Notes: generated by a model not told the origin, from the sequence alone. DNA of 64,000 bases from Chthoniobacter flavus Ellin428 (GCF_000173075.1 NZ_ABVL01000015.1:124001-188000), one strand, 5' to 3'. Positions 1 through 12,009 are shown, counted from the first letter of the stretch. Program-made: numbers and translations.

Positions 1-20
1 GCCGGAGCCGGACTCCGGGC
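1..20 (-). terminator. possible hairpin after the phosphatase gene
   Basis: CCGGAG at 2-7 pairs with CTCCGG at 13-18 around a 5-base loop, just downstream of the stop of the minus-strand phosphatase gene. There is no visible T-run and the window edge cuts off the context, so this is only a weak terminator candidate. Confidence 0.25.
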
Positions 21-41
21 GCGGCCGCACGTTGAGTTAGG

Positions 42-3000
42 TTAAGGATTGGTCGTGCCGGTGACGGTGCGAGCGTAGTAATTCACGCCGCCCGACGAGG
101 GCATCGCGAATTGCAGCGAGACGGTGACCGAGGCGCCGGGAGCGATACTGCCGGTCGCCGCGGTGATGTACGGGCTGCCATTGGGCGCGTTGTTCACCGT
201 GACGCCGGTCTTGTTGTTCAGCGCGGTGCCCGCCGACAAATTGTCGAGCACGAGTTGCACCGGGCCTTGCATCGGCACGCTGCCGCGATTGGTGATCGTC
301 ACGGCTTGGGTGATGATGCGCGCACGCTGGTTGACCGCGAACGGACCGCGAGCGATGTCGAGGGCTGTAAACACGTCCGCGAAGGTCGGAGCCGACGCGT
401 CCCGTTGATTCAGCGACTGGAGACCGAAGCGCTGTTCGATCGTCGAGAGGATCGACGACGTATCGCGCTGCGTGTGATCGACATAACCTTTCTTCGCCAG
501 CGGCGAGATGATGATGCAAGGCACGCGTTCACCCGGACCCCAGATATCGCGAAGCGGAGGCGTTACGTGATCCCAGCGACCCCCGTGTTCGTCGTAGGTC
601 ACGATCACCGCGGTATGCGCCCAGAGGGTTGGATTCGCCTGCAGCGCCTGGACAATCGAGGCGACGTGCGCCTGACCTTGTTGCAGCGTGGCATAACCGG
701 GGTGCTCATTGTTCACGCCCACAGGCTTGATGAAGCTCACCGCCGGGAGGGTTCCATTCGTCACATCCGTGAAGAAGTTCGTCTCATCCTGCAAGTGAGC
801 CGCGGAGTTCTGCGCACGGGTCACACCGGTTTGCTGGAACGTCAGGCCACCGGTGCCGGTGCCCACGAAACCGCCGACGAAATTTGCCGGCACGACGTTC
901 GTGGTATCGAACGGCGCGTAGTTGTCGAAGTAGGCAAACGGCTGATGGTGATACTGGAGCTGCAGCGACGCATTGACCGAAGAGTAGCTCGGGCTCGTCG
1001 TTGGGCTCGGGTTCGAGCCGCTGTAGGCCAGCATCTGTGTCCAACCGCCGGAATACCATTTCCAGCTGACGTTATTCGCGCTCAGTTGATCGCCGATCGT
1101 CGGGATGTAGGGACGGGTATCTCCGTTGGCATTGGTGGGGTTGCTGTCGTTTTGCGACGGCAGCAGCGACACCAGAACCGTCCCGCCGTTGCCGGGCAGA
1201 CCGTTCTCGCCATTGCCACCAAGGTTCACCGAACGGGTGGTGTTCACCACATAGTGCTTGTCGAACGTGGTGCCCGCCGCGCCTGCATAGGCTTCCGTGT
1301 TCGCGCTGGTAATCGTCACCGGCGTGGAAGCTCCGTTGAGCGTGACGGTGATCTGGTCGCCCGCCACCGGAGTGATGCTACCGTCGCGAACGTACTTCCC
1401 ATTGGCTGTGCCGCTCGTGTTCATGACAAACGCGCCGTTCGCGTCGAGGTAGGCAATGTTTCCGTTATTCGACGCCGGCATGTTGTTGTAAACCGGAGCC
1501 GCCGCCGACACGAGAAACTGGTGGTTCAGGAACGAACCGCCAAAGGCCGAGTGGAAGAAGTTATCGTTGATCGTGTACTGCTGGGCGAGCAAGCCTTCCG
1601 GCAGGTTGGTTGCGTCGTAGTGGCTCATGACCAGACCCGGGTTGTCACTCCATGTGACAAAGCCGCTGTTATTGCCCGCTTCGGCGTCGCCGGTGCTCGG
1701 ATTCGTGACCGTGCCGAAGATTTGGAACTGCTCCTGCCAGTAGCGGTGATAGATATCACCGGTCGTCAGCGTGGGATTGATGGAGGAGCCGAGATCATAC
1801 GGTTGCAGCGTGTTCGTCGACGACGACACTCGCGTGTCACCCGTGCCCGAAGCCGCGTCCGTGGTCAGCGGCACGGGCGGATTCTTCACCTGATCGGTGG
1901 CCGGCTGGCCAGCGGCCGGCACGAAGGCCGGGTTGTTGTACGAAGTGGGGCCGTCGCCGGACAGCGCGGAACCGGTCAAGCGATTGATCTGGCTCAGCGC
2001 CGCCGCACTGGCGTTGGCGATGCCATTCGCGCCGGGGAAGCTGCCGTAGAGACCATCGAAGGGCCAGTTCTCCTGGTAGACCACCACGATGTGATCGATG
2101 CTGTTGAGGGCATTGGCCGCATCGATCTGGAAGCTGAACAACGGCTGCTCGGGATTGTTCACCGGATCATATTCCAGGAAGCTGTTCTGCGCCGTGGAGT
2201 TGATGCCGTAACTCGTCACCGACAGCGTCCTTCCGTCCGGGCTCACATCCAGAACGTTGTAGTTGAACGTGTCGGGGCTATAGAAGTCCTCCGGTCCACG
2301 GTTCGTATCCGCATTCGGATCACCGAGACGGCTGACGTTATGAAGGCCCGGATAGCCTCCCAGGCCGATCGGCTCGACACCGGCGGCCACCTGCGCATTG
2401 GCAATGCTCTGCGCCAGCGGCTTCGTCATGTTGTCGAACGAGTGGTTCGTAATCAGATCCGGTCCCGTGGCCCCAAGTGGCCCGCAGACGATTTCGAAGC
2501 AATACGGCACCTTCACATAGGTCGATTGAACGCCCGTCTGCCCGGTCGGCGAGTAGAGGATCTCGTTGACCCGGTTCTGGTGATCGTCGGTCGCGAGGAA
2601 GACCACATTCTTGATTTGATTATCGGCAATGAACTTCAGCAGGGCATTGCGCTCCGCACGATAGCCGCCCATCCAGGCTTTACCGCCATCGCTGGATACC
2701 GGGCTATAGGTGCTCCCAGCGCCAAAGCTGGGGAGGTTGTTCAACGTCAGCGCGCCACCGATCGGCCCGAGCTGATCGATGGGATCGGAAACATTGATGA
2801 ATTTCCAGGTGGTGCCCGCCTGCTGCGCGCTCAGGAGCGCCTGCTCGAGCCAAGCGAGTTGCGTGGCCCCGAGATAGGTGCGGCTCAGGTTGTCGGCCCG
2901 CGAGCCGGTATCATCGGCATTACCCGAAGTCTTCATCCGGATGTCGCGATAGCTGCGGCAGTCCGTATTGATGAACATCGCGTTGCGACCCCATTGCTGG

Positions 3001-4016
3001 GTAAAATAGAGCTGTTTCGTGCCATTGGTCCGAGGATCGCTCGGCGCGTTCACCGTGCCGCGATTCTTCATCGGCTGATAGTTCAGGAAGACGTTTTGCA
3101 GCGCCAGGAACCCACCGCTTTGGTTCAGGAAGGTGCCACTGGTGTTGACGTCGTTCAATGAGGTGCGGGCGTCCACGCCGGCGCCGGACGTGAAATCAAA
3201 CGGGGCACTTCCGGTCGTGCTGCCCACAGGACCACCGGCAGGAGCACCGCCGTTGATGTACTGCTTATTGCCCAGTTCGTGATTGTCGTAGGTGGTGTAA
3301 TTCGCCTGGCCAGCAAAGAAAGGTTGCAAGCCATTCTGACCGCTCGCGTTCACCGCGATGAACTGTTCGCGATATTTGCGGGTGTAGTCTGCGATCAATT
3401 GCGACTGCGTTGCCGTCGCCGCAACCACCGTCGGATCGGGAAGCGTGCCGGTACTGTGCGCCGCTGCCGAGCCGGTGCTCGCCGTCTCATAAATCGTATC
3501 GCCGTCGAACATGAAGAAATCGAGACTCTTGTTCGCGACCTGACTCGCCAGGGCGTATGGTCGGATCAGACCGTCGCAATCGCCCGAAAACGCAAAATGC
3601 AGCGGATAATTCGTCGCGGCGGTGGGCGCCGTTTTGAACTTACCGACATTGCTGGTGGCGCCGCTGATGGGCTCCACGAAGCGGTAGTAATAAACGGTGG
3701 ACGGCTGCAGTCCGGTGATATCGAACTTCACCGTATAATCCGCCACCGCGCTGCCATCGGTCGCGGCGCTCATTGTATTGACGCCCGTCACGAACGTTTG
3801 ATCCGTGGAATACTGGAGCGTCACCGAGGTGGAGGCGGGAGCCGCGCTGTCAACACCGCGGGTCCAGACGATCGCTTCGTTGCTGCTGGTGTCGCCGGCC
3901 GCAACTCCCAGGAAGGAGAAGGCTGCTTGGGCATGCAGACTGATAGCCAGGAGGCTGGCAATACTCGCCCCCAAAATCGGGTATTTCGATCGTGGGGAAG
4001 GTTTCGACAAATTCAT
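42..4016 (-). CDS. secreted PhoD-like phosphatase fused to an AcpA/phospholipase C-type phosphoesterase
   Basis: 1324 residues with an N-terminal signal peptide (cleavage near A31). Residues 32-130 resemble the PhoD N-terminal beta domain. Residues 140-600 carry PhoD-type metal-binding stretches: SGDCD at 144, DGDTIYE at 171, YDNHE at 243 and TDDHQNR at 476. A second enzyme begins near 639 with IDHIVVVYQEN, followed by FHSAFGGSFLNHQ (821), YDEHGG (1141) and GERVP (1162), all typical of the phosphoesterase family PF04185 (bacterial phospholipase C/acid phosphatase AcpA). The last 100 residues look like a beta-sandwich, possibly Ig- or DUF11-like. Both halves would release phosphate from organic esters outside the cytoplasm. 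The family assignments are from motifs; the substrates are unknown. The single-polypeptide fusion is unusual, since the two are normally separate proteins of about 500 residues. No convincing Pho box is seen upstream. Confidence 0.85.
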   Translation of the reverse strand: MNLSKPSPRSKYPILGASIASLLAISLHAQAAFSFLGVAAGDTSSNEAIVWTRGVDSAAPASTSVTLQYSTDQTFVTGVNTMSAATDGSAVADYTVKFDITGLQPSTVYYYRFVEPISGATSNVGKFKTAPTAATNYPLHFAFSGDCDGLIRPYALASQVANKSLDFFMFDGDTIYETASTGSAAAHSTGTLPDPTVVAATATQSQLIADYTRKYREQFIAVNASGQNGLQPFFAGQANYTTYDNHELGNKQYINGGAPAGGPVGSTTGSAPFDFTSGAGVDARTSLNDVNTSGTFLNQSGGFLALQNVFLNYQPMKNRGTVNAPSDPRTNGTKQLYFTQQWGRNAMFINTDCRSYRDIRMKTSGNADDTGSRADNLSRTYLGATQLAWLEQALLSAQQAGTTWKFINVSDPIDQLGPIGGALTLNNLPSFGAGSTYSPVSSDGGKAWMGGYRAERNALLKFIADNQIKNVVFLATDDHQNRVNEILYSPTGQTGVQSTYVKVPYCFEIVCGPLGATGPDLITNHSFDNMTKPLAQSIANAQVAAGVEPIGLGGYPGLHNVSRLGDPNADTNRGPEDFYSPDTFNYNVLDVSPDGRTLSVTSYGINSTAQNSFLEYDPVNNPEQPLFSFQIDAANALNSIDHIVVVYQENWPFDGLYGSFPGANGIANASAAALSQINRLTGSALSGDGPTSYNNPAFVPAAGQPATDQVKNPPVPLTTDAASGTGDTRVSSSTNTLQPYDLGSSINPTLTTGDIYHRYWQEQFQIFGTVTNPSTGDAEAGNNSGFVTWSDNPGLVMSHYDATNLPEGLLAQQYTINDNFFHSAFGGSFLNHQFLVSAAAPVYNNMPASNNGNIAYLDANGAFVMNTSGTANGKYVRDGSITPVAGDQITVTLNGASTPVTITSANTEAYAGAAGTTFDKHYVVNTTRSVNLGGNGENGLPGNGGTVLVSLLPSQNDSNPTNANGDTRPYIPTIGDQLSANNVSWKWYSGGWTQMLAYSGSNPSPTTSPSYSSVNASLQLQYHHQPFAYFDNYAPFDTTNVVPANFVGGFVGTGTGGLTFQQTGVTRAQNSAAHLQDETNFFTDVTNGTLPAVSFIKPVGVNNEHPGYATLQQGQAHVASIVQALQANPTLWAHTAVIVTYDEHGGRWDHVTPPLRDIWGPGERVPCIIISPLAKKGYVDHTQRDTSSILSTIEQRFGLQSLNQRDASAPTFADVFTALDIARGPFAVNQRARIITQAVTITNRGSVPMQGPVQLVLDNLSAGTALNNKTGVTVNNAPNGSPYITAATGSIAPGASVTVSLQFAMPSSGGVNYYARTVTGTTNP

Positions 4017-4310
4017 AGGGTGGTCGTGGGATTTCCGATGGATACTTACGATGGGTGATTTAGGCTGAATGAGTCACTGCGCGACCGAAGTAGTAATTCG
4101 TATCTGAAGTAATACGGATAACTCTGATCCTTGCCGCGCGGCTCGTTCGCAGAGTTACCAGCCCATTGTGGCAATCAAACGACTTGCTTGAGACGTTTGT
4201 GCGAAGAATGTGAAATACACGTGTCGTTTGTCGCGCTCGGGTGCGACCGAAACAAAATTTCGTAAAAATCACGTTTACCCTCACGCGATTGTTCCCGCCG
4301 CACCCGTCAC
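4017..4310. other. gene-free stretch upstream of the phosphatase gene
   Basis: About 294 bases lie between the phosphatase start and the stop of the SCO1-like gene, both on the minus strand. The stretch is AT-richer than the flanking genes, as expected of a promoter region. I see no clear operator, terminator or small gene in it. Confidence 0.4.
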
Positions 4311-4949
4311 TCAGCGATAGCGTCGCGCGGTGGTCACCAACTCGGCGGCAAGCTCTTGCGGTGTCCATTCGCCACCTCTGAAGATGTGCCGGATATGCCC
4401 GCTGGCATCCACGATCACCGTCCTGAGGTTGTGATCGATGCGCTCCCCTACCCGCTGGTATTCGAGGCCAATCGAGTCACCGAGACGCCGAAGATCTTCT
4501 TTGCTGGCTGCGGCAAAGGTCCATAACTGTCCATCCGCTTTATACCCCTTCGCATAAGCGGCGAGAACCTCCGTGGTGTCGTGCGCCGGATCGAGACTGA
4601 TCGAGAGCAGGTGACATTTTCCGCCGACTCCCATTTTGGTGAGCAATTCCTGGGCAATGTTGAAGTTACGCCCGACCAGCGGACAAAATGTCGCCGCCGA
4701 GCAGCGGCTGTAAAAAAAGGTAATCGCCACCGCCTCACCGTGAAAATCGCGCAAATGAAATTCCTGGCCATCTTCCCGTCGCAGCGGAACATCGGGCAAC
4801 AAGTCACCCATATTCAATTCGCGAGCTATCACCGGTGCAGGCTCAAAGGGTGACGACTCCGTGGCAGCGCGGGCACACGCGACCGAAATGGCGAGCGCAG
4901 CGATCAAAGCCAAATGAAGAGAGCGACGGCGGTGCGGCATGGTGGCCAT
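4311..4949 (-). CDS. SCO1/SenC/PrrC-family copper chaperone or thiol protein
   Basis: 212 residues with a basic N-terminus and a hydrophobic export segment (about 11-28). The thioredoxin-like fold region includes the metal/thiol site SRCSAATFCP with C83 and C89, and a downstream histidine in DHNLR (H173), matching the three-ligand Cys/Cys/His arrangement of SCO proteins. The spacing is C-x5-C instead of the classical C-x3-C. SCO proteins deliver copper to cytochrome oxidase or act in periplasmic redox control. The gene is transcribed divergently from a multicopper oxidase 91 bp away, which supports a copper role. An alternative ATG lies three codons in (4940). Confidence 0.8.
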   Translation of the reverse strand: MATMPHRRRSLHLALIAALAISVACARAATESSPFEPAPVIARELNMGDLLPDVPLRREDGQEFHLRDFHGEAVAITFFYSRCSAATFCPLVGRNFNIAQELLTKMGVGGKCHLLSISLDPAHDTTEVLAAYAKGYKADGQLWTFAAASKEDLRRLGDSIGLEYQRVGERIDHNLRTVIVDASGHIRHIFRGGEWTPQELAAELVTTARRYR

Positions 4950-5040
4950 GTCTCCGACAACAGATCGTCACCGACAAGCAACAAAATCGTTACAATGCGA
5001 TCCTTGCCGCCAGGCACTGTGGTGAAGTTGTTTCGCAGTG

Positions 5041-6708
5041 ATGAACCCTTTCGGCCTCCGCGCTTTCGTGATGCTACTATCGCTATCATTGGCGCTTTCC
5101 CATCCCCACACGCGAGCGGCGGATAACTCCGACTCCGCGCCGCCTCCCCTGCCTGTCACGGTCACACCGGAGATGGGAGATGTGGGCGGCAAGTTTTTTG
5201 GCAAAGTGCCCGATCCGCAGAAGGTCCACCATTACTACATCGCGGCAGAACCGGAGCTTTGGAACTTCGTTCCCGAAGGACAGGATCCCGTTTGCGGCAA
5301 GGCATTTCCGAGTTCACTGCTCCTGAACCGTGTCTCCTGGAAGATTCGCTACATCCAATACGCCGACCCGCAATTTTCCGCCCGTGTGCTGCCCACCGAA
5401 CGGCTCGGAATTCTCGGCCCGGTCCTGCGGGGAACAACTGGTGAATATCTCGCGGTAACGGTGCTGAATCGTTCGTGGCGGCCGATTTCCATGCATCCGC
5501 ACGGCGCGCACTATGACAAGGATAGCGAAGGCTCTTTTTATAAGCCCAATCCCGGCTTGGGCGCGGCCATCGCTCCGGGGGCCAGGTTTACCTATATCTG
5601 GCATCTCGATGAAGCTTCCGGCCCGCGCCCGGATGAACCTAGCTCCAAGGCATGGCTCTATCACAGTCATGTCGCCGGCGACGAAGATATCAACCTGGGC
5701 ATGTTCGGATTCCTCATTGTGACCGACCCGAAGCGTGCGCGACCGGATGGAACCCCGAAGGATGTCGATCGCGAGATGGCGGCTGTCTTCAATATCTTCG
5801 ACGAGAGCAATCTTCCCGACTCGGATAACGACGAACCGGATGAGCGTCCGGCCAAGGCGCCGACGGGGCCGACGGGGCCGATCCAACGCACGTGGTCGGA
5901 GATCCAGCAATTCACCGAGGAGGGCGAACGCCATGCCATCAATGGCCGCACCTTCGGCAATCTGGCCGGCTTGGAAATGAACCAGGGCGAGCACGTGCGG
6001 TGGTATCTCTTCGGGCTCGGCTCGGAGAAGGATTTTCACACGGCGCATTGGCACGGTGAGCGGGTGGTGGAAGACGGACGACGACGCACCGATGTGGTCG
6101 AGCTGCTGCCCGCGTCGATGAAGATCGCTGACATGCAAGCCGACAACCCGGGTTCGTGGCTGTTCCATTGCCACGTGGCCGATCACATGGAATCGGGCAT
6201 GTACGCGAAATTTGTCGTGTATCCTTCCGATGTCACGGGGGCGAGTCGTGACCCGCGCGCCGCTTTCTTCGGCATGCCCGAAGCCGCGCAAACGTTGCAC
6301 TTCCAAAGCGCCGAGCTCACGCTCCCACCGAGCGACGCCAACACATGCGAACTCAACGTCAGCGGTCAGGTGACCGTGCCCGATCCCTATCCCAGTGCAG
6401 GGCGGTCGTTCACCGTAGAGTTGGGCTCGCAGAAGATCACGTTTCATCCAGACGCCAGTGGCATCTCGGTCGGCGATGGAGGCATGCTCGTAGTGAAGAA
6501 CGGCTCCCTCTACGGCAATGGCGTGGTCACCGGTGGCACGCTCCATTTCGATCTCACGCTGAAGGGGAACGCTGTTCGGCGGGAACTCGAGAAAGCTCGC
6601 GTGATTGAAGACGGCCAACTCGCCTCGAAGCCCATGCTGCACCTCAATCTGGTCGTCGGCGATGCCCACCATACCGGCGCGGCGGACGTGAAACTGCTAC
6701 CGCCGTAA
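5041..6708 (+). CDS. exported multicopper oxidase, ceruloplasmin-like
   Basis: 555 residues with a signal peptide (about 1-27). All four copper motifs are present: MHPHGAHYDKD (HPH at 152-154), WLYHSHV (208-210), FHTAHWHGE (333-338) and FHCHVADHMESGM (376-387). The last supplies type-1 ligands His/Cys/His/Met and the HCH that completes the trinuclear centre. The protein should couple one-electron oxidation of a substrate (metal ion or phenolic) to O2 reduction in the periplasm. The arrangement of cupredoxin domains resembles ceruloplasmin-type enzymes. Residues 400-555 form an extra beta-rich C-terminal region I do not recognise. I chose ATG 5041; a GTG directly in front (5038) is possible but adds only one residue. 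It is divergent from the SCO1-like gene. Confidence 0.88.
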   Translation: MNPFGLRAFVMLLSLSLALSHPHTRAADNSDSAPPPLPVTVTPEMGDVGGKFFGKVPDPQKVHHYYIAAEPELWNFVPEGQDPVCGKAFPSSLLLNRVSWKIRYIQYADPQFSARVLPTERLGILGPVLRGTTGEYLAVTVLNRSWRPISMHPHGAHYDKDSEGSFYKPNPGLGAAIAPGARFTYIWHLDEASGPRPDEPSSKAWLYHSHVAGDEDINLGMFGFLIVTDPKRARPDGTPKDVDREMAAVFNIFDESNLPDSDNDEPDERPAKAPTGPTGPIQRTWSEIQQFTEEGERHAINGRTFGNLAGLEMNQGEHVRWYLFGLGSEKDFHTAHWHGERVVEDGRRRTDVVELLPASMKIADMQADNPGSWLFHCHVADHMESGMYAKFVVYPSDVTGASRDPRAAFFGMPEAAQTLHFQSAELTLPPSDANTCELNVSGQVTVPDPYPSAGRSFTVELGSQKITFHPDASGISVGDGGMLVVKNGSLYGNGVVTGGTLHFDLTLKGNAVRRELEKARVIEDGQLASKPMLHLNLVVGDAHHTGAADVKLLPP

Positions 6709-6753
6709 TGCTCCGCAAATCACACCCATTTTACTTTAACCGCAGAGACGCAG

Positions 6754-6768
6754 CGCGGCAGAGCCGCG
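6754..6768. repeat. small inverted repeat in a degenerate CGCAGAGACGCAG-type stretch
   Basis: CGCGGC (6754-6759) and GCCGCG (6763-6768) flank a 3-base loop. The preceding bases, CCGCAGAGACGCAG (6740-6753), resemble degenerate dispersed intergenic words that I recall from PVC-group genomes. There is no T-run, so a terminator is doubtful. Confidence 0.35.
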
Positions 6769-6893
6769 ACCAAAACTCTTGCGACGGAGGAAGGACCACG
6801 GATTATGCGGATTTTTGACATTCGGGGCTCCCGACGGACAGTGACGCGCGAGAAAGCATTGACAGGCTCCCCTGCTTCCCTTGCCATCCGCGG

Positions 6894-7838
6894 ATGAAAT
6901 TCGAGCCCCTCGATTTCTCCAAAATCCGCACCTACCCTGTGGCGGAGCGCGCGAACAAGGTCAACGCCCAGGCCTTCGCCACGCCTCCCGCGGCAGGCGG
7001 CTCGCTGCGTGGATTTCTCGACGGCTTGCCTGACTTCCTCGCCGTGCAGGATCTGCGGAAGATCGTGACGGCTGTCGCCACCGCGGTGCGCAACCAACGC
7101 CCGGTTGTGCTGATGATGGGCGCGCACTCGATCAAGGTCGGCCTCAATCCCATTTTCGTGGACGCCATGCGGCGGGGCATCCTCAATGCCGTCGCTTTCA
7201 ACGGCGCGGGCGCGATTCACGACTTCGAGCTCTGCTATCAGGGTGAGACGAGCGAGGACGTGCAGCGCGGCCTCGACGACGGCTCCTTCGGCATGGTCGA
7301 GGAAACTGGGCAACGCATGAATGCCGCACTGGCCGACGGCGTGGCCCGCGGTCTCGGCGCCGGGCGCGCGCTCGGTGAAGCGGCTCGAGCGGCGCAATAT
7401 CCCAATCTTGCCCTTTCCATCCTAGCCACCGCGGCCGAGCTCGATATCCCCGTGACTGTGCACATTGCGGTCGGCACCGATATCATTCACCAGCATCCGA
7501 CTACGAAAGGCTCCGTGCTCGGTGAAGCTTCGTATCGCGACTTCCAGACCTTCGCCGCGGTGTGCGCGCAACTCGAAGGCGGCGTAGTCCTCAACATCGG
7601 CAGCGCGGTGATCATGCCCGAGGTCTTCCTCAAAGCGCTGACTATCGCCCGCAATCTCGGCCACAAGGTCGAGCACTTTACCACCGCTACTTTCGACATG
7701 ACGCGCCATTACCGCCCCACGGAGAATGTCCAGCGCCGCCCGACCAAACTCGGCGGCCAGGGCTTCTATCTCGTCGGCCACCACGAAATCATGATCCCGC
7801 TGCTCTTCGCCGCGATCACCGAGGAACTCGCCCGATGA
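6894..7838 (+). CDS. deoxyhypusine synthase-like NAD-binding protein of unknown substrate
   Basis: 314 residues, no signal peptide, cytoplasmic. The segment AFNGAGAIHDFE (101-112) resembles the glycine-rich nucleotide-binding and His-Asp region of deoxyhypusine synthases, and GSAVIMPEVFLKAL (236-249) fits the same fold. The catalytic lysine context of true deoxyhypusine synthase (WGKI) is not visible, and bacteria lack hypusinated eIF5A, so the reaction is unknown. Its stop overlaps the start of the heptose-phosphate kinase gene (ATGA, 7835-7838), implying translational coupling and a shared role, perhaps in sugar-nucleotide or lipopolysaccharide core supply. The family call is moderate; the function is inference. 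Confidence 0.6.
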   Translation: MKFEPLDFSKIRTYPVAERANKVNAQAFATPPAAGGSLRGFLDGLPDFLAVQDLRKIVTAVATAVRNQRPVVLMMGAHSIKVGLNPIFVDAMRRGILNAVAFNGAGAIHDFELCYQGETSEDVQRGLDDGSFGMVEETGQRMNAALADGVARGLGAGRALGEAARAAQYPNLALSILATAAELDIPVTVHIAVGTDIIHQHPTTKGSVLGEASYRDFQTFAAVCAQLEGGVVLNIGSAVIMPEVFLKALTIARNLGHKVEHFTTATFDMTRHYRPTENVQRRPTKLGGQGFYLVGHHEIMIPLLFAAITEELAR

Positions 7839-8835
7839 ATCGCGACCGCGTTGCCGCTCTCACTCGGATCTTCGCCGACAAGCGCATCCTCGTCATCGGC
7901 GATCTCATGCTCGACGAATTTCTGTGGGGCAAAGTCTCGCGCATTTCGCCTGAGGCGCCCGTGCCCGTGGTGGAAGTGGTGCGCGAGGAATGGTTCCCCG
8001 GCGGCGCGGCCAATGTGGCGCGCAACCTCGCCGAGTTTTCCAAACACGTCCGCGTCCTCGGCTTCACCGGCGTGTGCTCGCACGCCGAGCATCTCAAGAA
8101 ACTGCTGACCAGCGAAGGCATCAACATCGACACGGTGCAATCGCACGCCTGTTACCAGACGATCGTGAAGACGCGCATCATCGCGCGGCAACAACACGTC
8201 GTGCGCATCGACCGCGAGAAGAAGCTGCATGTGCAACCCGAGCACGCCGCCGCGGCGCTCGCGCAAATCGAAGCGCTATTGCCGGAGATCGATGCGATCA
8301 TCGTTGAAGACTACGGCAAGGGGGCTGCTCGCGCAGCCGTTTGCCGAGGCGATCTGCGACCTCGCCAATCGCGCGGGCAAAGATCCTGGCCGTCGATCCC
8401 AATCCGCATAATCCCCTTGCCTGGCGGCACGTCTCGGTCATCAAACCCAACCGCGTCGAAGCTTTTGCCAGTGCCGGTTTGCCGCAGGAGGAACCGATCG
8501 ATCCGCCCACCGAGGATACTGCGCTGCTCGAAGTCGGCCGCGTGCTTTCCGAGAAGTGGGACGCCGACAACTTGCTCATCACTCTGGGCGAACAAGGTGT
8601 GTTGCTCTTCCGCCACGACGCACCGCCTTATCATGCCCCCACGAGGGCTCGTGAGGTCTTCGACGTCAGCGGCGCGGGTGATACGGTCATCGCGCTCTAC
8701 ACGCTGGCCCTCAGCGCCGGCGCGACTCCCGCCGAAGCCGCGGAGATCGCCAATCACGCCAGCGGCGTGGTCGTGGGCAAGCTCGGCACCGCCACGGTTA
8801 CGCCTGCCGAATTGCTCGCGAGTTTCGTGGAGTAG
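7835..8835 (+). pseudogene. rfaE1: D-glycero-beta-D-manno-heptose-7-phosphate kinase (RfaE domain I) broken by two +1 frameshifts
   Basis: A PfkB/ribokinase-family sugar kinase split over three reading frames. Frame one (from 7835) gives RISPEAPVPVVEV, GGAANVARN and VEDYGKG. One extra G in the G5 run at 8320-8324 moves the continuation (LLAQPFAEAICDLA) to a second frame. One extra A at 8379-8381 moves ILAVDPNPHNP through VSGAGDT to a third frame that ends normally at 8835. Removing both bases restores about 332 continuous residues. As read, translation runs on out of frame through the ATP-binding half and yields a dead product. Intact, it would phosphorylate heptose-7-phosphate for ADP-heptose synthesis. 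No cytidylyltransferase (RfaE domain II) is fused. The two single-base insertions 60 bp apart may be sequencing errors or genuine decay. Confidence 0.8.
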
Positions 8836-8838
8836 TTT

Positions 8839-11703
<2,865 letters not shown>

Positions 11704-12009
11704 CGCGGTCAAAATAACCCATCGACAGAGAAGACGTTAGCGGTTTTTGCGGAGCGACCAAAAACCGCCTGAGGCGGCTATCGATCGGACCTTCTCGAAT
11801 TGTGTCGGAAATGTAAAAATTATAGTAATACACGGCTCACGCGTAATTAGGTCTTGCTCTTGCTGCCAGCAGTCGACAATGCTCGACGAAGTCACATCTC
11901 GGTTGTTTCTGATTGCTCCTTCTCTTTGTCAACGGAGAGCGCCCGGTATGTAAAGGGAACGTTCGCGTACGTTGATCCAGCCTTGCCACCTTCTCCTAAC
12001 CCATTGTAC
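11704..12009. other. divergent intergenic region, 306 bp, with two inverted repeats
   Basis: The control region between the PSCyt1 gene (minus) and the Ig-repeat gene (plus). GCGGTTTTTG (11740-11749) is exactly inverted as CAAAAACCGC (11759-11768) around 9 bases. It overlaps a second hairpin, CCGCC-TGA-GGCGG (11765-11777). An AT-rich stretch near 11805-11835 could hold promoters. No gene is seen. Confidence 0.5.

Noticed and set aside
111..3161. Long plus-strand open frame antisense to the PhoD fusion
   Set aside because: Its translation is Arg/His-rich with no family features, as expected for the complement of a high-GC gene; the minus strand has full catalytic motifs.
4060..4368. Short minus-strand frame upstream of the phosphatase gene
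   Set aside because: It overlaps the end of the SCO1-like gene and shows no protein-like pattern.
6894..7838. True deoxyhypusine synthase
   Set aside because: The catalytic lysine context is not visible and the eIF5A substrate is absent in bacteria.
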